Assembly (NCBI RefSeq): GCF_016820555.1
Contig: NZ_JADHDW010000001.1
Span: 310,001-374,000, forward strand
Length of the DNA: 64,000 bases
DNA from: Bacillus sp. REN10
Lineage (GTDB): Bacteria > Bacillota > Bacilli > Bacillales > Domibacillaceae
Reading direction: 5' to 3'
The position numbers and the translations under genes were made by a program. Position 1 is the stretch's first letter, and the number at the start of each line of letters is the position of its first letter. Of this stretch, positions 1 through 8,918 are shown in pieces. The notes beneath the pieces were generated by a model. The model saw only the letters and a list, made by a program, of their open reading frames with translations, was not told the origin of the DNA and made no database searches.

Positions 1-604
1 GATAATAAGCTTTCATAAACTCAATCAGTTCAGCCGGAATTTTTCGATGACGGATGAGCGGATAGTACATGCGGTATCCTTCTTTTAAATGTTCCCATCG
101 TTCATCATTTCCTGGTAATACATATTCAGATACATCAATTAATTTAATGGTATGCTCTTGCATAATAATATTTTTCAAATGAATATCACGTGGATTCAGG
201 CCTGCTTGACGTGCATAAGCAATCGCTTCATCGACTTGTTCAATGACGCTAGGGGGGATCTCTATTCCTTTAATGAGACAGTCATGTAAATTGATTCCTT
301 GTTCATAGCTTATCGCTATAAAACGTTTGCCTGATCCATAAAACGTGGGGAAATAGAAATGATTGTTCAGTTTTTCATACGCTTTGACTTCATTTCGTCT
401 TTTCTCTTCTTTGCCGTATGCGTATATTTTAAAAGCATATTGAGGAAAATCATTGTGGATCAACACGGCTGCATCCGTTCCTTTTCCAATGCAAGTCAAT
501 TGGGAGGGAATAGGTCCGATACTGACAAGGTTGTTTTTGGCATTAGCTAAGACCTCTAGGTCCTCAATTAAAAGCGCTATATCTTTCCAGTTAGCTTCTT
601 TCAC
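1..604 (-). CDS. Serine/threonine kinase-like protein, partial (YrzF-like)
   Basis: The 3' end lies outside the window; about 201 codons are visible from a GTG at 604. An in-frame stop lies just upstream, so GTG 604 is the earliest possible start; an AAGGAGGA site sits about 13 nt before it, slightly far. A glycine-rich loop (IGKGTDAAV), a lysine in FKIY, a catalytic-loop motif NPRDIHLKN (the HRD...N equivalent) and a DVS in place of DFG are visible. This is the layout of small bacterial kinases of the YrzF/RIO-like type. It is divergent from yrrI. The substrate is unknown, and the altered HRD/DFG motifs make activity uncertain. Confidence 0.72.
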   Translation of the reverse strand, partial: MKEANWKDIALLIEDLEVLANAKNNLVSIGPIPSQLTCIGKGTDAAVLIHNDFPQYAFKIYAYGKEEKRRNEVKAYEKLNNHFYFPTFYGSGKRFIAISYEQGINLHDCLIKGIEIPPSVIEQVDEAIAYARQAGLNPRDIHLKNIIMQEHTIKLIDVSEYVLPGNDERWEHLKEGYRMYYPLIRHRKIPAELIEFMKAYY

Positions 605-864
605 CTTTATTCAAAAATCCTCCTTATTGAACGTCGATTTTTATTGTCGTGAGTAATGGATGGTTATTAAAAAACAGAGATTAATAAAATATTTATGCAA
701 CGTAAGAAAGAAAAAACATCTTCTTAAAAAGAATTATAGAGAAAAATAAACGGGTTGACTATTGAGAAGGCTTTCACTTTATGGATTAGCTAATAAATGG
801 TGTCATCAACGAATAAATTTCATGCTTTTAGTCACAAACTAAGTAAAAAGGATGTTTTTTCATC
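605..864. other. Intergenic region between divergent kinase-like gene and yrrI
   Basis: This 260-bp AT-rich gap separates two divergent genes. It holds the ribosome site of the leftward gene (618-625) and presumably both promoters. A TTGACT at 755-760 is the best -35-like hexamer for the rightward gene, but no convincing -10 lies at the right distance. No other structure was seen. Confidence 0.5.
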
Positions 865-1950
865 ATGGAGAGCAAAATCAAATTAAAGTGGCTCTATATA
901 GCAAGTGCGGCTTTATTAACATTATTAACGGTATATGTATTATTTTTGCTTCGGTCGTTGTTGTTGCCGATGTTGCATTGGATCTGGATCAGTTTATTAC
1001 CGTTTGTATTGGGGGGATTTATCGCTTACTTGCTTCATCCGCTTGTGAAGGCGATGGTGAAGCGCGGTATTTCGCGAGTAGGAGCCATTATTATTATTTA
1101 TATTTTATTTTTTGGTCTGTGCGGCTTTGCGATCGTTAAAGGAACGCCTTTATTCATTCAGCAGTTGCGAGATTTGTCTGCCAGTGCGCCGAAAATATCA
1201 CAAATGTATGAACAGCAAATGATTGTCTTGCAAGTGGAAACATTAAATTGGCCGGACGGTTTGCAAGATCAGCTTCGTGAGCGGCTCGTTCGTTTCGAAG
1301 GCTGGTTAACGAAGCTAGTTGAACAATTTATGAATATATTGATGAAAGCGATCAACTTTTTATTCGTATTAGCGATTGTCCCGTTTATTTCTTTTTACTT
1401 ATTAAAAGATATGACTCGAGTCAAAAAGTTTGCTTGGAGAATCACGCCGAAACGGTGGCGCACGCGAGCTCTTCGCTTTGTGAACGAACTCGATTATTCC
1501 TTAGGCTCCTACATTCGCGGACAGCTTTTCGTTTGCCTATTGATCGGAGGAGCAGCAGCATTGTTATTTTCAATGATTGGGCTTCCTTATCCTATTTTGC
1601 TTGGGGGGATTATAGGTATTACCAATGTGATTCCTTATTTTGGACCGCTGATTGGGGCAATACCTGCCGTATTTGTTGCGCTCATGATCTCTTTTAAAAT
1701 CGCTATATATACTGTGATCATCGTGTTCGTGCTACAATTCATCGAGGGGAATATTTTGTCTCCGTGGATTGTAGGTAAAAGTTTGCATCTTCACCCGCTA
1801 TTTATTATCGGCGCTCTGATGGCTGGTGGAGAGATTGGCGGTGTGGTGGGAATGGTGGTGGCTGTTCCTGTACTGATCATTTTAAAGGCGGCTTTTTCCG
1901 CTGATCGCCGTGTGAAAGCTCGGTTGCACAAGCCACTCATTGACAAGTAG
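865..1950 (+). CDS. yrrI: AI-2E family transporter-like membrane protein YrrI
   Basis: A 361-residue polytopic membrane protein of the UPF0118/AI-2E exporter family. Hydrophobic segments start near residues 10, 35, 65 and 155, followed by a cluster over the last 150 residues. The conserved family features P(Y/F)..LLGG and IPYFGPLIGAIPA are present in the C-terminal half. It lies immediately upstream of the alaS T-box, as yrrI does in B. subtilis. The family includes quorum-signal exporters and Na+/H+ antiporters; the substrate of this copy is not known. The start follows an AAAGGATG-type ribosome site. Confidence 0.9.
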   Translation: MESKIKLKWLYIASAALLTLLTVYVLFLLRSLLLPMLHWIWISLLPFVLGGFIAYLLHPLVKAMVKRGISRVGAIIIIYILFFGLCGFAIVKGTPLFIQQLRDLSASAPKISQMYEQQMIVLQVETLNWPDGLQDQLRERLVRFEGWLTKLVEQFMNILMKAINFLFVLAIVPFISFYLLKDMTRVKKFAWRITPKRWRTRALRFVNELDYSLGSYIRGQLFVCLLIGGAAALLFSMIGLPYPILLGGIIGITNVIPYFGPLIGAIPAVFVALMISFKIAIYTVIIVFVLQFIEGNILSPWIVGKSLHLHPLFIIGALMAGGEIGGVVGMVVAVPVLIILKAAFSADRRVKARLHKPLIDK

Positions 1951-1969
1951 GGATGAAGTTTTTTATAAT
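1940..1969 (+). promoter_or_regulatory. Sigma-A promoter for the alaS leader
   Basis: A perfect TTGACA (1940-1945) and a perfect TATAAT (1964-1969) are separated by 18 bp. The -35 lies over the last codons of yrrI. Transcription would begin near 1976, directly ahead of the T-box leader. Confidence 0.75.
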
Positions 1970-1975
1970 TCGGTT

Positions 1976-2230
1976 ATAATAAATGTTAAATCAAAGAAGG
2001 ATCGAGTATGTTATAGTCCACCTTATGGCTATGATGCCGCAGAGAGGAGCTTCCTTGGCTGGAAGAAGTTCTAGGTGAAGGATAACAGAAAGCTAGTCCA
2101 GAGAGCAGTTAATCGCTGCCGTCAGCCGCGTTAAGGCAGAAGAGAGATGAGTCGTACAAGACCGATTCATAATCAGGGTGGTACCGCGAGAAGCTTCGTC
2201 CCTGTCCGGGGAACGGGGCTTTTTTTGTTG
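1976..2230 (+). promoter_or_regulatory. T-box leader controlling alaS
   Basis: The leader of about 250 nt contains the invariant T-box sequence AGGGTGGTACCGCG at 2175-2188. This is followed by a GC-rich hairpin and T-run (2198-2227) that forms the terminator. Upstream are the usual stem I elements and an AGAGAGC-type linker. By family knowledge, uncharged tRNA pairs with the specifier loop and T-box bulge and favours the antiterminator, allowing alaS transcription when alanine is scarce. I did not assign the specifier codon with certainty; alanine is inferred from the downstream gene. Confidence 0.93.
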
Positions 2231-2273
2231 TCTTCAGCCTGCGAAATAATTGTAAATTAAGGAGGAATATAGG

Positions 2274-4907
2274 ATGAAAACATTAACAGGTGCACAAATT
2301 CGTCAAATGTTTTTAGATTTTTTCCAGGAGAAAAACCATCGAGTCGAGCCAAGCGCTTCGCTTGTACCACATGATGATCCGAGTTTATTATGGATTAACA
2401 GCGGCGTCGCGACATTAAAGAAATATTTTGATGGTCGTGTGATTCCAGATAACCCGCGGATTACGAATGCGCAAAAATCGATTCGAACAAACGATATTGA
2501 AAATGTCGGAAAGACAGCTCGCCATCATACGTTCTTTGAAATGCTAGGGAACTTCTCAATCGGCGAATACTTCAAGAAAGAAGCGATTCATTGGGCATGG
2601 GAGTTTTTAACGGATGAGAAATGGATGGCGTTTGAAGCGGATAAATTATCGGTGACGATCCATCCTGAGGATGATGAAGCATTTGAAATCTGGAATAAAG
2701 AAATCGGCTTGCCAGAAGAAAGAATTATTCGTTTGGAAGGAAACTTCTGGGATATCGGGGAAGGCCCAAGTGGACCGAACACAGAAATTTTCTATGATCG
2801 TGGCGAGGCGTATGGCAATGATGAAAATGATCCGGAACTGTACCCAGGTGGGGAAAATGAGCGTTATTTAGAAATTTGGAACCTTGTATTTTCTGAGTTC
2901 AATCATAATCCAGATGGCACGTACACACCACTGCCAAAGAAAAATATTGATACAGGTATGGGGCTTGAGCGCATGGCTTCTGTCGTGCAAGAAGTACCAA
3001 CGAATTTTGATACAGACTTATTTATGCCGATTATTGAAGCAACAGAAGTGATTTCTGGTGAGAAATATCGTGAGAGCGTTGAGAAAGACGTGGCATTCAA
3101 AGTGATTGCTGACCATATTCGAACAGTGGCCTTTGCGATTGGTGACGGAGCGCTTCCTTCTAATGAAGGCCGCGGCTATGTTCTGCGCCGTCTATTGCGT
3201 CGTGCGGTGCGCTATGCAAAACAAATCAATATTAATCGTCCATTTATGTTTGAATTAGTGCCGGTCGTTGGGGAAATTATGAAGGACTTCTATCCTGAAG
3301 TGTCAGCGAACACGGAATTCATTCAAAAGGTGATCAAAAACGAAGAAGAGCGTTTCCACGAAACTCTTCATGAAGGCTTAGCGATCTTATCATCTATGAT
3401 GAAAGCAGCAAAAGATCAAGGCTCTGATGTCATTGCTGGAGAAGATGTGTTCCGCTTATATGATACGTATGGTTTCCCTGTAGAATTAACAGAAGAGTAT
3501 GCGGAAGAAGAAGGCATGAAGGTCGATCACGAAGGTTTTGAAAAAGAAATGGAAAACCAACGTGAGCGCGCGCGTGCAGCTCGTCAAGATGTCGACTCGA
3601 TGCAAGTTCAAGGTGGGGTGCTTGGAGACATTAAAGTACCAAGTCAGTTTAGCGGCTATGATCAATTAACGGTAGAAACAAAAGTAGCTGTTATTATTGC
3701 CAATGGTGAGATCGTTGAATCGGCAACAGCAGGCGAAGAAGTTCAATTTATTTTGGACGAAACACCGTTCTATGCGGAAAGCGGTGGCCAAATTGCTGAT
3801 AAAGGAGTCGTGGAAGCAGACGGTCTTCGAGTGGTGATTCAAGATGTGAAAAAAGCACCGAATGGCCAACATGTGCAGCAGGCAGTAGTAGAGCAAGGAA
3901 CATTAAAAACAGGCCAAACAGTGATGGCTCGAGTGGACGAGGCATCTCGCAGTAAAATTATTAAAAACCATACAGCTACGCACCTTTTACACCAAGCACT
4001 AAAAGACATTCTTGGTACACATGTTAACCAAGCAGGTTCATTAGTAGGACCCGATCGTCTTCGTTTTGACTTCTCTCATTTTGGACAAGTGCAGCCAGAA
4101 GAGCTAGAACAAATTGAAACGATCGTCAACGAGAAAATTTGGCAAAGTCTAGCCGTTAATATTGCTAATAAATCACTGGACGAAGCAAAAGCAATGGGAG
4201 CAATGGCCCTGTTTGGCGAAAAATACGGCGACGTCGTTCGCGTTGTGTCTGTAGGGGATTATAGCCTTGAGCTTTGTGGTGGCTGTCACGTACCGAATAC
4301 ATCTGTCATTGGTTTGTTTAAAATTGTGTCTGAAAGCGGAATTGGTGCCGGTACACGCCGTATTGAAGCGGTGACAGGAGAAGCGGCGTACCAGCTATTA
4401 AATCAGCAAGTCGCTCTATTGAAAGAAGCAGCGAACAAGTTAAAAGCGAATCCGAAAGACATTGTGGCAAAAGTAGAAAGCTTGCAAGTAGAGATGAAAG
4501 AGTTACAGCGTGAAAATGAATCACTTTTACACAAATTGTCCAATATAGAAGCAGGAAGTTTATTAGATAACGTCAAAGAAGTAAATGGCGTGAAAGTTTT
4601 AGCGGCACGCGTACAAGCGGCAGACATGAACAACTTGCGTACCATGGCTGATGAGTTAAAGCAAAAGCTTGAGTCTGGCATCATTGTTTTAGCGGCACCG
4701 AGCGAAGATAAAGTGAACATCATTGCAGGGGTGACGAAAGATTTAGTGGAGAAAGGCTATCATGCTGGTAAGCTTGTGAAAGAAGTGGCATCGCGTTGCG
4801 GCGGCAGCGGCGGCGGACGTCCAGATATGGCGCAAGCAGGAGCAAAAGACCCTTCTAAAACAGAAGAAGCGCTACAATTTGTTGAAGAATGGGTGAAATC
4901 CGTTTGA
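2274..4907 (+). CDS. alaS: Alanyl-tRNA synthetase
   Basis: An 877-residue cytoplasmic class II synthetase that charges tRNA-Ala. The N-terminal catalytic core begins [14 protein letters not shown] and includes a class II motif 2-like GNFSIG. The editing domain carries HTATH (His566/His570) and the CGGCH cluster (about residues 668-672), which bind zinc and hydrolyse mischarged tRNA. The C-terminal C-Ala domain has a coiled segment and a glycine-rich [14 protein letters not shown] motif near the end. Full family length. The start is preceded by AAGGAGGAA. Expression is controlled by the T-box leader in front of it. Confidence 0.99.
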   Translation: MKTLTGAQIRQMFLDFFQEKNHRVEPSASLVPHDDPSLLWINSGVATLKKYFDGRVIPDNPRITNAQKSIRTNDIENVGKTARHHTFFEMLGNFSIGEYFKKEAIHWAWEFLTDEKWMAFEADKLSVTIHPEDDEAFEIWNKEIGLPEERIIRLEGNFWDIGEGPSGPNTEIFYDRGEAYGNDENDPELYPGGENERYLEIWNLVFSEFNHNPDGTYTPLPKKNIDTGMGLERMASVVQEVPTNFDTDLFMPIIEATEVISGEKYRESVEKDVAFKVIADHIRTVAFAIGDGALPSNEGRGYVLRRLLRRAVRYAKQININRPFMFELVPVVGEIMKDFYPEVSANTEFIQKVIKNEEERFHETLHEGLAILSSMMKAAKDQGSDVIAGEDVFRLYDTYGFPVELTEEYAEEEGMKVDHEGFEKEMENQRERARAARQDVDSMQVQGGVLGDIKVPSQFSGYDQLTVETKVAVIIANGEIVESATAGEEVQFILDETPFYAESGGQIADKGVVEADGLRVVIQDVKKAPNGQHVQQAVVEQGTLKTGQTVMARVDEASRSKIIKNHTATHLLHQALKDILGTHVNQAGSLVGPDRLRFDFSHFGQVQPEELEQIETIVNEKIWQSLAVNIANKSLDEAKAMGAMALFGEKYGDVVRVVSVGDYSLELCGGCHVPNTSVIGLFKIVSESGIGAGTRRIEAVTGEAAYQLLNQQVALLKEAANKLKANPKDIVAKVESLQVEMKELQRENESLLHKLSNIEAGSLLDNVKEVNGVKVLAARVQAADMNNLRTMADELKQKLESGIIVLAAPSEDKVNIIAGVTKDLVEKGYHAGKLVKEVASRCGGSGGGRPDMAQAGAKDPSKTEEALQFVEEWVKSV

Positions 4908-4931
4908 TTCCACAGTAATTTATTGTACAAT
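4904..4931 (+). promoter_or_regulatory. Promoter for yrzL-ruvX-yrzB
   Basis: TTGATT (4904-4909), a 16-bp spacer and TACAAT (4926-4931), placed at the end of alaS. It fits a sigma-A promoter driving the following three-gene operon. Confidence 0.5.
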
Positions 4932-4990
4932 GTAAATAACTTGTACAAAAGCAGGCTTACATTTGTTGAGCCTAAAGCGAGGTGCTAATT

Positions 4991-5257
4991 ATGAGCTCTT
5001 TTGATCAAACGATGAGGTTCAATTTTCCTGAAGAGCCGTTTGAACAAGATGTGAAAGAAGTATTGTTTAAGGTGCATGATGCCCTTCAGGAAAAAGGATA
5101 TAATCCAATCAATCAAATTGTTGGTTACTTACTTTCCGGCGATCCTGCTTATATCCCACGCCATAACGATGCACGTAATTTAATCCGTAAGCTTGAACGG
5201 GATGAAATTATTGAAGAGCTTGTGAAAACGTACTTGAAACAGCAGCGAGAGGGTTAA
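4991..5257 (+). CDS. yrzL: IreB family regulatory protein (DUF965)
   Basis: An 88-residue protein with the hallmark N-terminus [11 protein letters not shown] and the [17 protein letters not shown] segment of the IreB/UPF0297 family. In Enterococcus the homologue is phosphorylated by a PASTA kinase and affects cephalosporin resistance; the B. subtilis orthologue is YrzL. The ATG at 4991 is preferred over an upstream GTG (4982), because the GAGGTG ribosome site overlaps that GTG and sits correctly for 4991. It is followed after six bases by ruvX, the conserved neighbour. Confidence 0.94.
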   Translation: MSSFDQTMRFNFPEEPFEQDVKEVLFKVHDALQEKGYNPINQIVGYLLSGDPAYIPRHNDARNLIRKLERDEIIEELVKTYLKQQREG

Positions 5258-5263
5258 ATCTTT

Positions 5264-5680
5264 ATGAGAGTAATGGGATTAGACGTCGGTTCAAAAACCG
5301 TTGGCGTCGCAATTAGTGATGAATTAGGCTTTACCGCTCAAGGGATTGAAACAATTCGCATTGATGAGGAAAAGCAAGATTTTGGGCTCGATCGGCTCGA
5401 TGTTCTTTGCCAGGAATACGGCATTGAGAAATTTGTCGTCGGATTTCCAAAGAATATGAACAATACGGTTGGTCCGCGAGGGGAAGCTTCGCAAGCATTT
5501 GCCAAGCAGCTTGAGGAACGATATTCCTTGCCTGTGGTCCTCTGGGATGAACGCATGACCACGATGGCGGCGGAGCGGGTGTTGCTTGAAGCGGATGTCA
5601 GCCGTAAAAAGCGCAAGAAAGTAATTGATAAAATGGCGGCAGTGATGATCCTTCAAGGATTTCTCGACAGCCAATACTAA
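5264..5680 (+). CDS. ruvX: RuvX/YqgF family Holliday junction resolvase-like nuclease
   Basis: A 138-residue RNase H-fold protein (YrrK in B. subtilis). It starts with [16 protein letters not shown], carrying the first catalytic Asp. It has DERMTT in the middle and a C-terminal [16 protein letters not shown] with the last acidic residue. Bacterial YqgF/RuvX is linked to 16S pre-rRNA 5' processing; a resolvase role was inferred from fold. It sits between yrzL and yrzB in the standard order with very short gaps, so co-translation is likely. Confidence 0.95.
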   Translation: MRVMGLDVGSKTVGVAISDELGFTAQGIETIRIDEEKQDFGLDRLDVLCQEYGIEKFVVGFPKNMNNTVGPRGEASQAFAKQLEERYSLPVVLWDERMTTMAAERVLLEADVSRKKRKKVIDKMAAVMILQGFLDSQY

Positions 5681-5696
5681 TGAGGTGGAAAAAGAT

Positions 5697-5981
5697 ATGA
5701 CACATGATGAAAAACAAATTACTATTATTGATGAAAACGGAAACGAACAATTATGCGAAGTGTTGTTCACTTTTGATTCTGACGAATTCGAAAAATCTTA
5801 TGTGCTTTACTTCCCTGTAGGAGCGGAAGAAGACGAAAATGAGGAAATCGAAATTCATGCTTCTTCTTTCATTCCAGCAGAAGATGGTCAAGACGGCGAA
5901 TTAATGCCAATTGAAAGCGATGAAGAGTGGGATTTAATTGAAGAAATGTTGAACACATTCCTTGACGAAGAAGAGGAATAA
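5697..5981 (+). CDS. yrzB: DUF1292 acidic protein YrzB
   Basis: A 94-residue, very acidic protein of the DUF1292/UPF0473 family, rich in Glu/Asp from the middle to the end ([21 protein letters not shown] at the C-terminus). The ATG at 5697 follows GAGGTGGAAAAAG at normal spacing; the GTG inside that site (5685) is a less likely start. Function is unknown. It is the last gene of the yrzL operon, closed by a terminator. Confidence 0.93.
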   Translation: MTHDEKQITIIDENGNEQLCEVLFTFDSDEFEKSYVLYFPVGAEEDENEEIEIHASSFIPAEDGQDGELMPIESDEEWDLIEEMLNTFLDEEEE

Positions 5982-5983
5982 GA

Positions 5984-6014
5984 AAAAGGGCCGGATTTTC
6001 CGGTCCTTTTTTTA
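5984..6014 (+). terminator. Terminator after yrzB
   Basis: A GC-rich stem (AAAGG..CCGGA / CGG.CCTTT, 5985-6008) is followed by a run of T up to 6013. Confidence 0.85.
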
Positions 6015-6077
6015 TGGGGATTGTAGTATAATGGGAGGGCGAAGAATGACTCGTTTATTGTTGAAAGGGGAAAAAAT

Positions 6078-7184
6078 ATGTCGAAGAAGTTGTATATACA
6101 GCCTCCAGAGAGAAAGAGGCGACTGAAAAGATCGATCATTTTCATGATCTTCACTTTCTTCCTATCCATAGGAGGCGCAGCAGCAGGTATGTATTACTTT
6201 GTGAAATCTGCACTTCAACCTGTTGATAAAAACGATCGGACCCCTATCCACGTTTCTATCCCAATTGGTTCTAGCCTTTCTGTTATAGCGGATCAACTAG
6301 AAAAAAAGGGGCTAGTGAAAAATGCAGAAGTGTTTAAATACTATGTGAAATATAAAGAGGCGGATGCTTTCCAAGCAGGGGAATATTCTTTTCATCGGGC
6401 GATGACGATTGATGAAATGATGAAAATACTAAAAACCGGAAAAGTGATAACGGGCGAAGTTCAACTAGTCATTCCTGAAGGATATCAATTGTCACAAATT
6501 GCTGCGATGATTAGTAAAGAAACGGGACGCAGTCAAACAGAAGTGTTGAAAGTCATGAATGATCCAGCCTTTATCAAGCAAATGATCCAAAAATATCCGG
6601 AATTATTGACGAAAGAAATTTTGGCGGATAAAATTAAATATCCGTTAGAAGGCTATTTATATCCAGCTACGTATCATTATGGCGATAAGAAAAAGCCAGT
6701 GAAAGAAATCGTAGAAGATATGATCGAAAAAACAGATGGCGTGTTAGTGCAATATCGAACGTCGATGGCTGCGAAAAAAATGTCTGCTCATCAGCTGTTA
6801 ACGATGTCTTCACTTATTGAAAAAGAAGCAACTGAGAAAGCGGATCGCAGAAAAATTTCCAGCGTCTTTTATAATCGTCTAGCGCAAAATATGCCGTTGC
6901 AGACGGACCCAACGGTTTTATATGCACTTGGGAAACATAAAAGCCGTGTGTATTACAAAGATTTAAAAGTCGAGTCGCCGTATAATACGTATAAAGTGAA
7001 AGGACTTACACCGGGCCCTATCAGCAATAGTGGAGTATCTTCGATTGAAGCGGCTTTAAATCCTGAGCAGACAGACTATCTCTATTTTCTTGCTTCCCCG
7101 GCTGGAGATGTGTATTACTCGAAGACATTAGAAGAGCATAATCAGCTGAAAGAAAAGTACATTACGAATGCGAAGCCGCAGTAA
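6078..7184 (+). CDS. mltG: Endolytic murein transglycosylase MltG
   Basis: A 368-residue YceG/MltG protein (YrrL in B. subtilis) that cuts nascent peptidoglycan strands outside the membrane. A basic N-terminus precedes one membrane anchor (about residues 20-42). A LysM-like region and the YceG domain follow. The catalytic-glutamate motif SSLIEKEAT is near residues 245-252, with PLQTDPTV and SPYNTYKVKGLTPGPISN further on. It lies alone between two terminators. The ATG follows GAAAGGGG. Confidence 0.96.
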   Translation: MSKKLYIQPPERKRRLKRSIIFMIFTFFLSIGGAAAGMYYFVKSALQPVDKNDRTPIHVSIPIGSSLSVIADQLEKKGLVKNAEVFKYYVKYKEADAFQAGEYSFHRAMTIDEMMKILKTGKVITGEVQLVIPEGYQLSQIAAMISKETGRSQTEVLKVMNDPAFIKQMIQKYPELLTKEILADKIKYPLEGYLYPATYHYGDKKKPVKEIVEDMIEKTDGVLVQYRTSMAAKKMSAHQLLTMSSLIEKEATEKADRRKISSVFYNRLAQNMPLQTDPTVLYALGKHKSRVYYKDLKVESPYNTYKVKGLTPGPISNSGVSSIEAALNPEQTDYLYFLASPAGDVYYSKTLEEHNQLKEKYITNAKPQ

Positions 7185-7267
7185 AGTAGAACAGTCGCTT
7201 TTTTCTTTACAATATGTTAGAATAATTCAAGTGTTTTTTAGTTAGTGGATAATAGAGCGCAAAAAAG

Positions 7268-7297
7268 GTAGAAAGCTTTAGGAGCTTTCTTCTTTTT
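7268..7297 (+). terminator. Terminator after mltG
   Basis: Stem AGAAAGCT / AGCTTTCT (7270-7290) is followed by a T-rich tract, in the gap before trmR. It is close to the next ribosome site, so it may also act as a leader attenuator for the trmR operon. Confidence 0.6.
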
Positions 7298-7330
7298 CTT
7301 GTATAGCCTTTTTAGAAAAGGGGATTGAAA

Positions 7331-7984
7331 TTGGACGATAAAATCCATCATTATATAGAAACATTAGTTAAGGATCGATCAGATCTGTTTGTCGAAATGG
7401 AGGATTTTGCGAGAGAGAATCGCGTGCCTATTATGGAAGTGGTCGGAATTGAGGCTCTTCTGCAAATGTTGCGGTTACAAAAACCAAAGAAAATTTTGGA
7501 GATCGGTACAGCGATCGGCTATTCTGCTTTGCGAATGGCAGCTGTTCTTCCTGGAACAGAGATTGTCACGATTGAACGCGACTCAGAACGTTATCAAAAG
7601 GCGCTTCACTATATTGAGCGCGCCGCTTTTGGAGATCAAGTCAATGTTATATATGGAGATGCGCTTGAAGTCGTAGAGGAAATCGGGAAGAAGGGCCCGT
7701 ATGATGCCATCTTTATTGATGCAGCGAAAGGCCAGTATACGAAGTTTTTTAAACATTACACGGCGTTTTTAACGGAACAAGGAACCGTTTATACAGATAA
7801 TGTCTTATTTAAAGGATATGTAGCTGAAGAATTAGTTCAGACGAAACGAACGCGAAATTTAGTGAAAAAAATCCAAAAGTACAATGAATGGTTGATGACT
7901 CATCCAGACTACGATACGGCGATTATTCCGGTCGGTGACGGATTAGCTGTCAGCCTTAAAAGAGGTGGGAAAAAAGATGAATAA
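7331..7984 (+). CDS. trmR: tRNA 5-hydroxyuridine methyltransferase TrmR (YrrM)
   Basis: A class I SAM-dependent O-methyltransferase of about 217 residues. SAM motif I appears as ILEIGTAIGYSALRMA, and the YDAIFIDAAKGQY motif is typical of the COMT-like family. In B. subtilis YrrM (TrmR) methylates 5-hydroxyuridine at tRNA position 34 to 5-methoxyuridine. The next two genes make the hydroxyuridine, which supports the call. TTG 7331 is chosen because AAAAGGGGA lies 7 nt upstream; TTG 7325 is also in frame but too close to that site. It overlaps the next gene by 8 nt. Confidence 0.92.
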   Translation: MDDKIHHYIETLVKDRSDLFVEMEDFARENRVPIMEVVGIEALLQMLRLQKPKKILEIGTAIGYSALRMAAVLPGTEIVTIERDSERYQKALHYIERAAFGDQVNVIYGDALEVVEEIGKKGPYDAIFIDAAKGQYTKFFKHYTAFLTEQGTVYTDNVLFKGYVAEELVQTKRTRNLVKKIQKYNEWLMTHPDYDTAIIPVGDGLAVSLKRGGKKDE

Positions 7985-8906
7985 ACCAGAACTACTCGTA
8001 ACTCCTAACAGCGTGGAGTCGATTTTGCCGTTAGCGGAAGCGGGGGCAGATGCTTTTGTTATCGGTGAGCAGCGATATGGATTGCGGCTTGCTGGAGAAT
8101 TTAGCCGTGAGGATGTGAAGAAATCGATTGAATTGGCTCACTCATTAGGGAAGAAAGTCTATGTCGCTATGAATGCGATTTTTCATAATGATCGTGCGAA
8201 TGAATTAGATGATTATGTGGCGTTCTTACAGGAAGTCAACTGTGATGCCATTATCTTTGGGGATCCCGCTGTGTTAATGGCTGTCCGTCAAGTAGCGCCT
8301 ACTATGCCGCTTCACTGGAATACAGAAACGACAGCAACGAATTATTTCACTTGCAATTATTGGGGCAAACGAGGAGCAGTTCGCGCCGTGTTAGCTCGTG
8401 AGCTAAACATGGATGCGATTATGGAAATTAAAGAGAATGCCGAAGTTGCGATTGAAGTACAAGTGCATGGAATGACGTGCATGTTCCAATCGAAGCGACC
8501 ATTGCTTGGCCATTATTTTGAATACCAAGGCAAAGCGATGGAGATTGAAAACCGTAAAGAAGCGAAGAATATGTTTCTTCATGATAAAGAGCGCAGTAAT
8601 AAATACCCGATTTATGAGGATGAAAACGGCACTCATATTATGAGCCCGAATGATATTTGTATCATTGATGAGCTACAGGAAATGGTAGAGGCGGGAATTG
8701 ATAGTTTTAAAATTGATGGGGTTCTACATTCACCTGAGTATTTGTTAGAAGTAACGAAACTATATCGTCAAGCGATTGATTTATGTGTAGACGAGCCAGA
8801 ACAATACGAAGAAGTCAAAGATGAACTTCTTGAAAAAATAGAAGCAATTCAACCGGAAAATCGCCCACTAGATACTGGCTTTTTCTTTAAAGAAACGGTT
8901 TATTAA
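7977..8906 (+). CDS. trhP1: U32 family tRNA hydroxylation protein TrhP1-like (YrrN)
   Basis: A 309-residue peptidase-U32 family protein. The U32 family in this operon supports prephenate-dependent hydroxylation of wobble uridine in tRNA (TrhP1/TrhP2 in B. subtilis). It begins PELLVTPNSVESILPLAEAGADAFVIG. At the signature where active relatives have a cluster of cysteines this copy reads GMTCMFQSKRPLLGHY, with one Cys only. It may therefore be a partner subunit of the following gene rather than an iron-sulfur enzyme (inference). ATG 7977 follows AGAGGTGGG; the GTG inside that site is not preferred. Confidence 0.9.
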   Translation: MNKPELLVTPNSVESILPLAEAGADAFVIGEQRYGLRLAGEFSREDVKKSIELAHSLGKKVYVAMNAIFHNDRANELDDYVAFLQEVNCDAIIFGDPAVLMAVRQVAPTMPLHWNTETTATNYFTCNYWGKRGAVRAVLARELNMDAIMEIKENAEVAIEVQVHGMTCMFQSKRPLLGHYFEYQGKAMEIENRKEAKNMFLHDKERSNKYPIYEDENGTHIMSPNDICIIDELQEMVEAGIDSFKIDGVLHSPEYLLEVTKLYRQAIDLCVDEPEQYEEVKDELLEKIEAIQPENRPLDTGFFFKETVY

Positions 8907-8918
8907 GGAGGGATTAGC

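Noticed and set aside
5324-5770. 148-codon minus-strand frame opposite ruvX and yrzB
   Set aside because: Antisense to two recognised genes, with no ribosome site or known motif.
7206-7223. Promoter TTTACA ... TAGAAT before trmR
   Set aside because: The spacing is only six bases, far too short for sigma-A.
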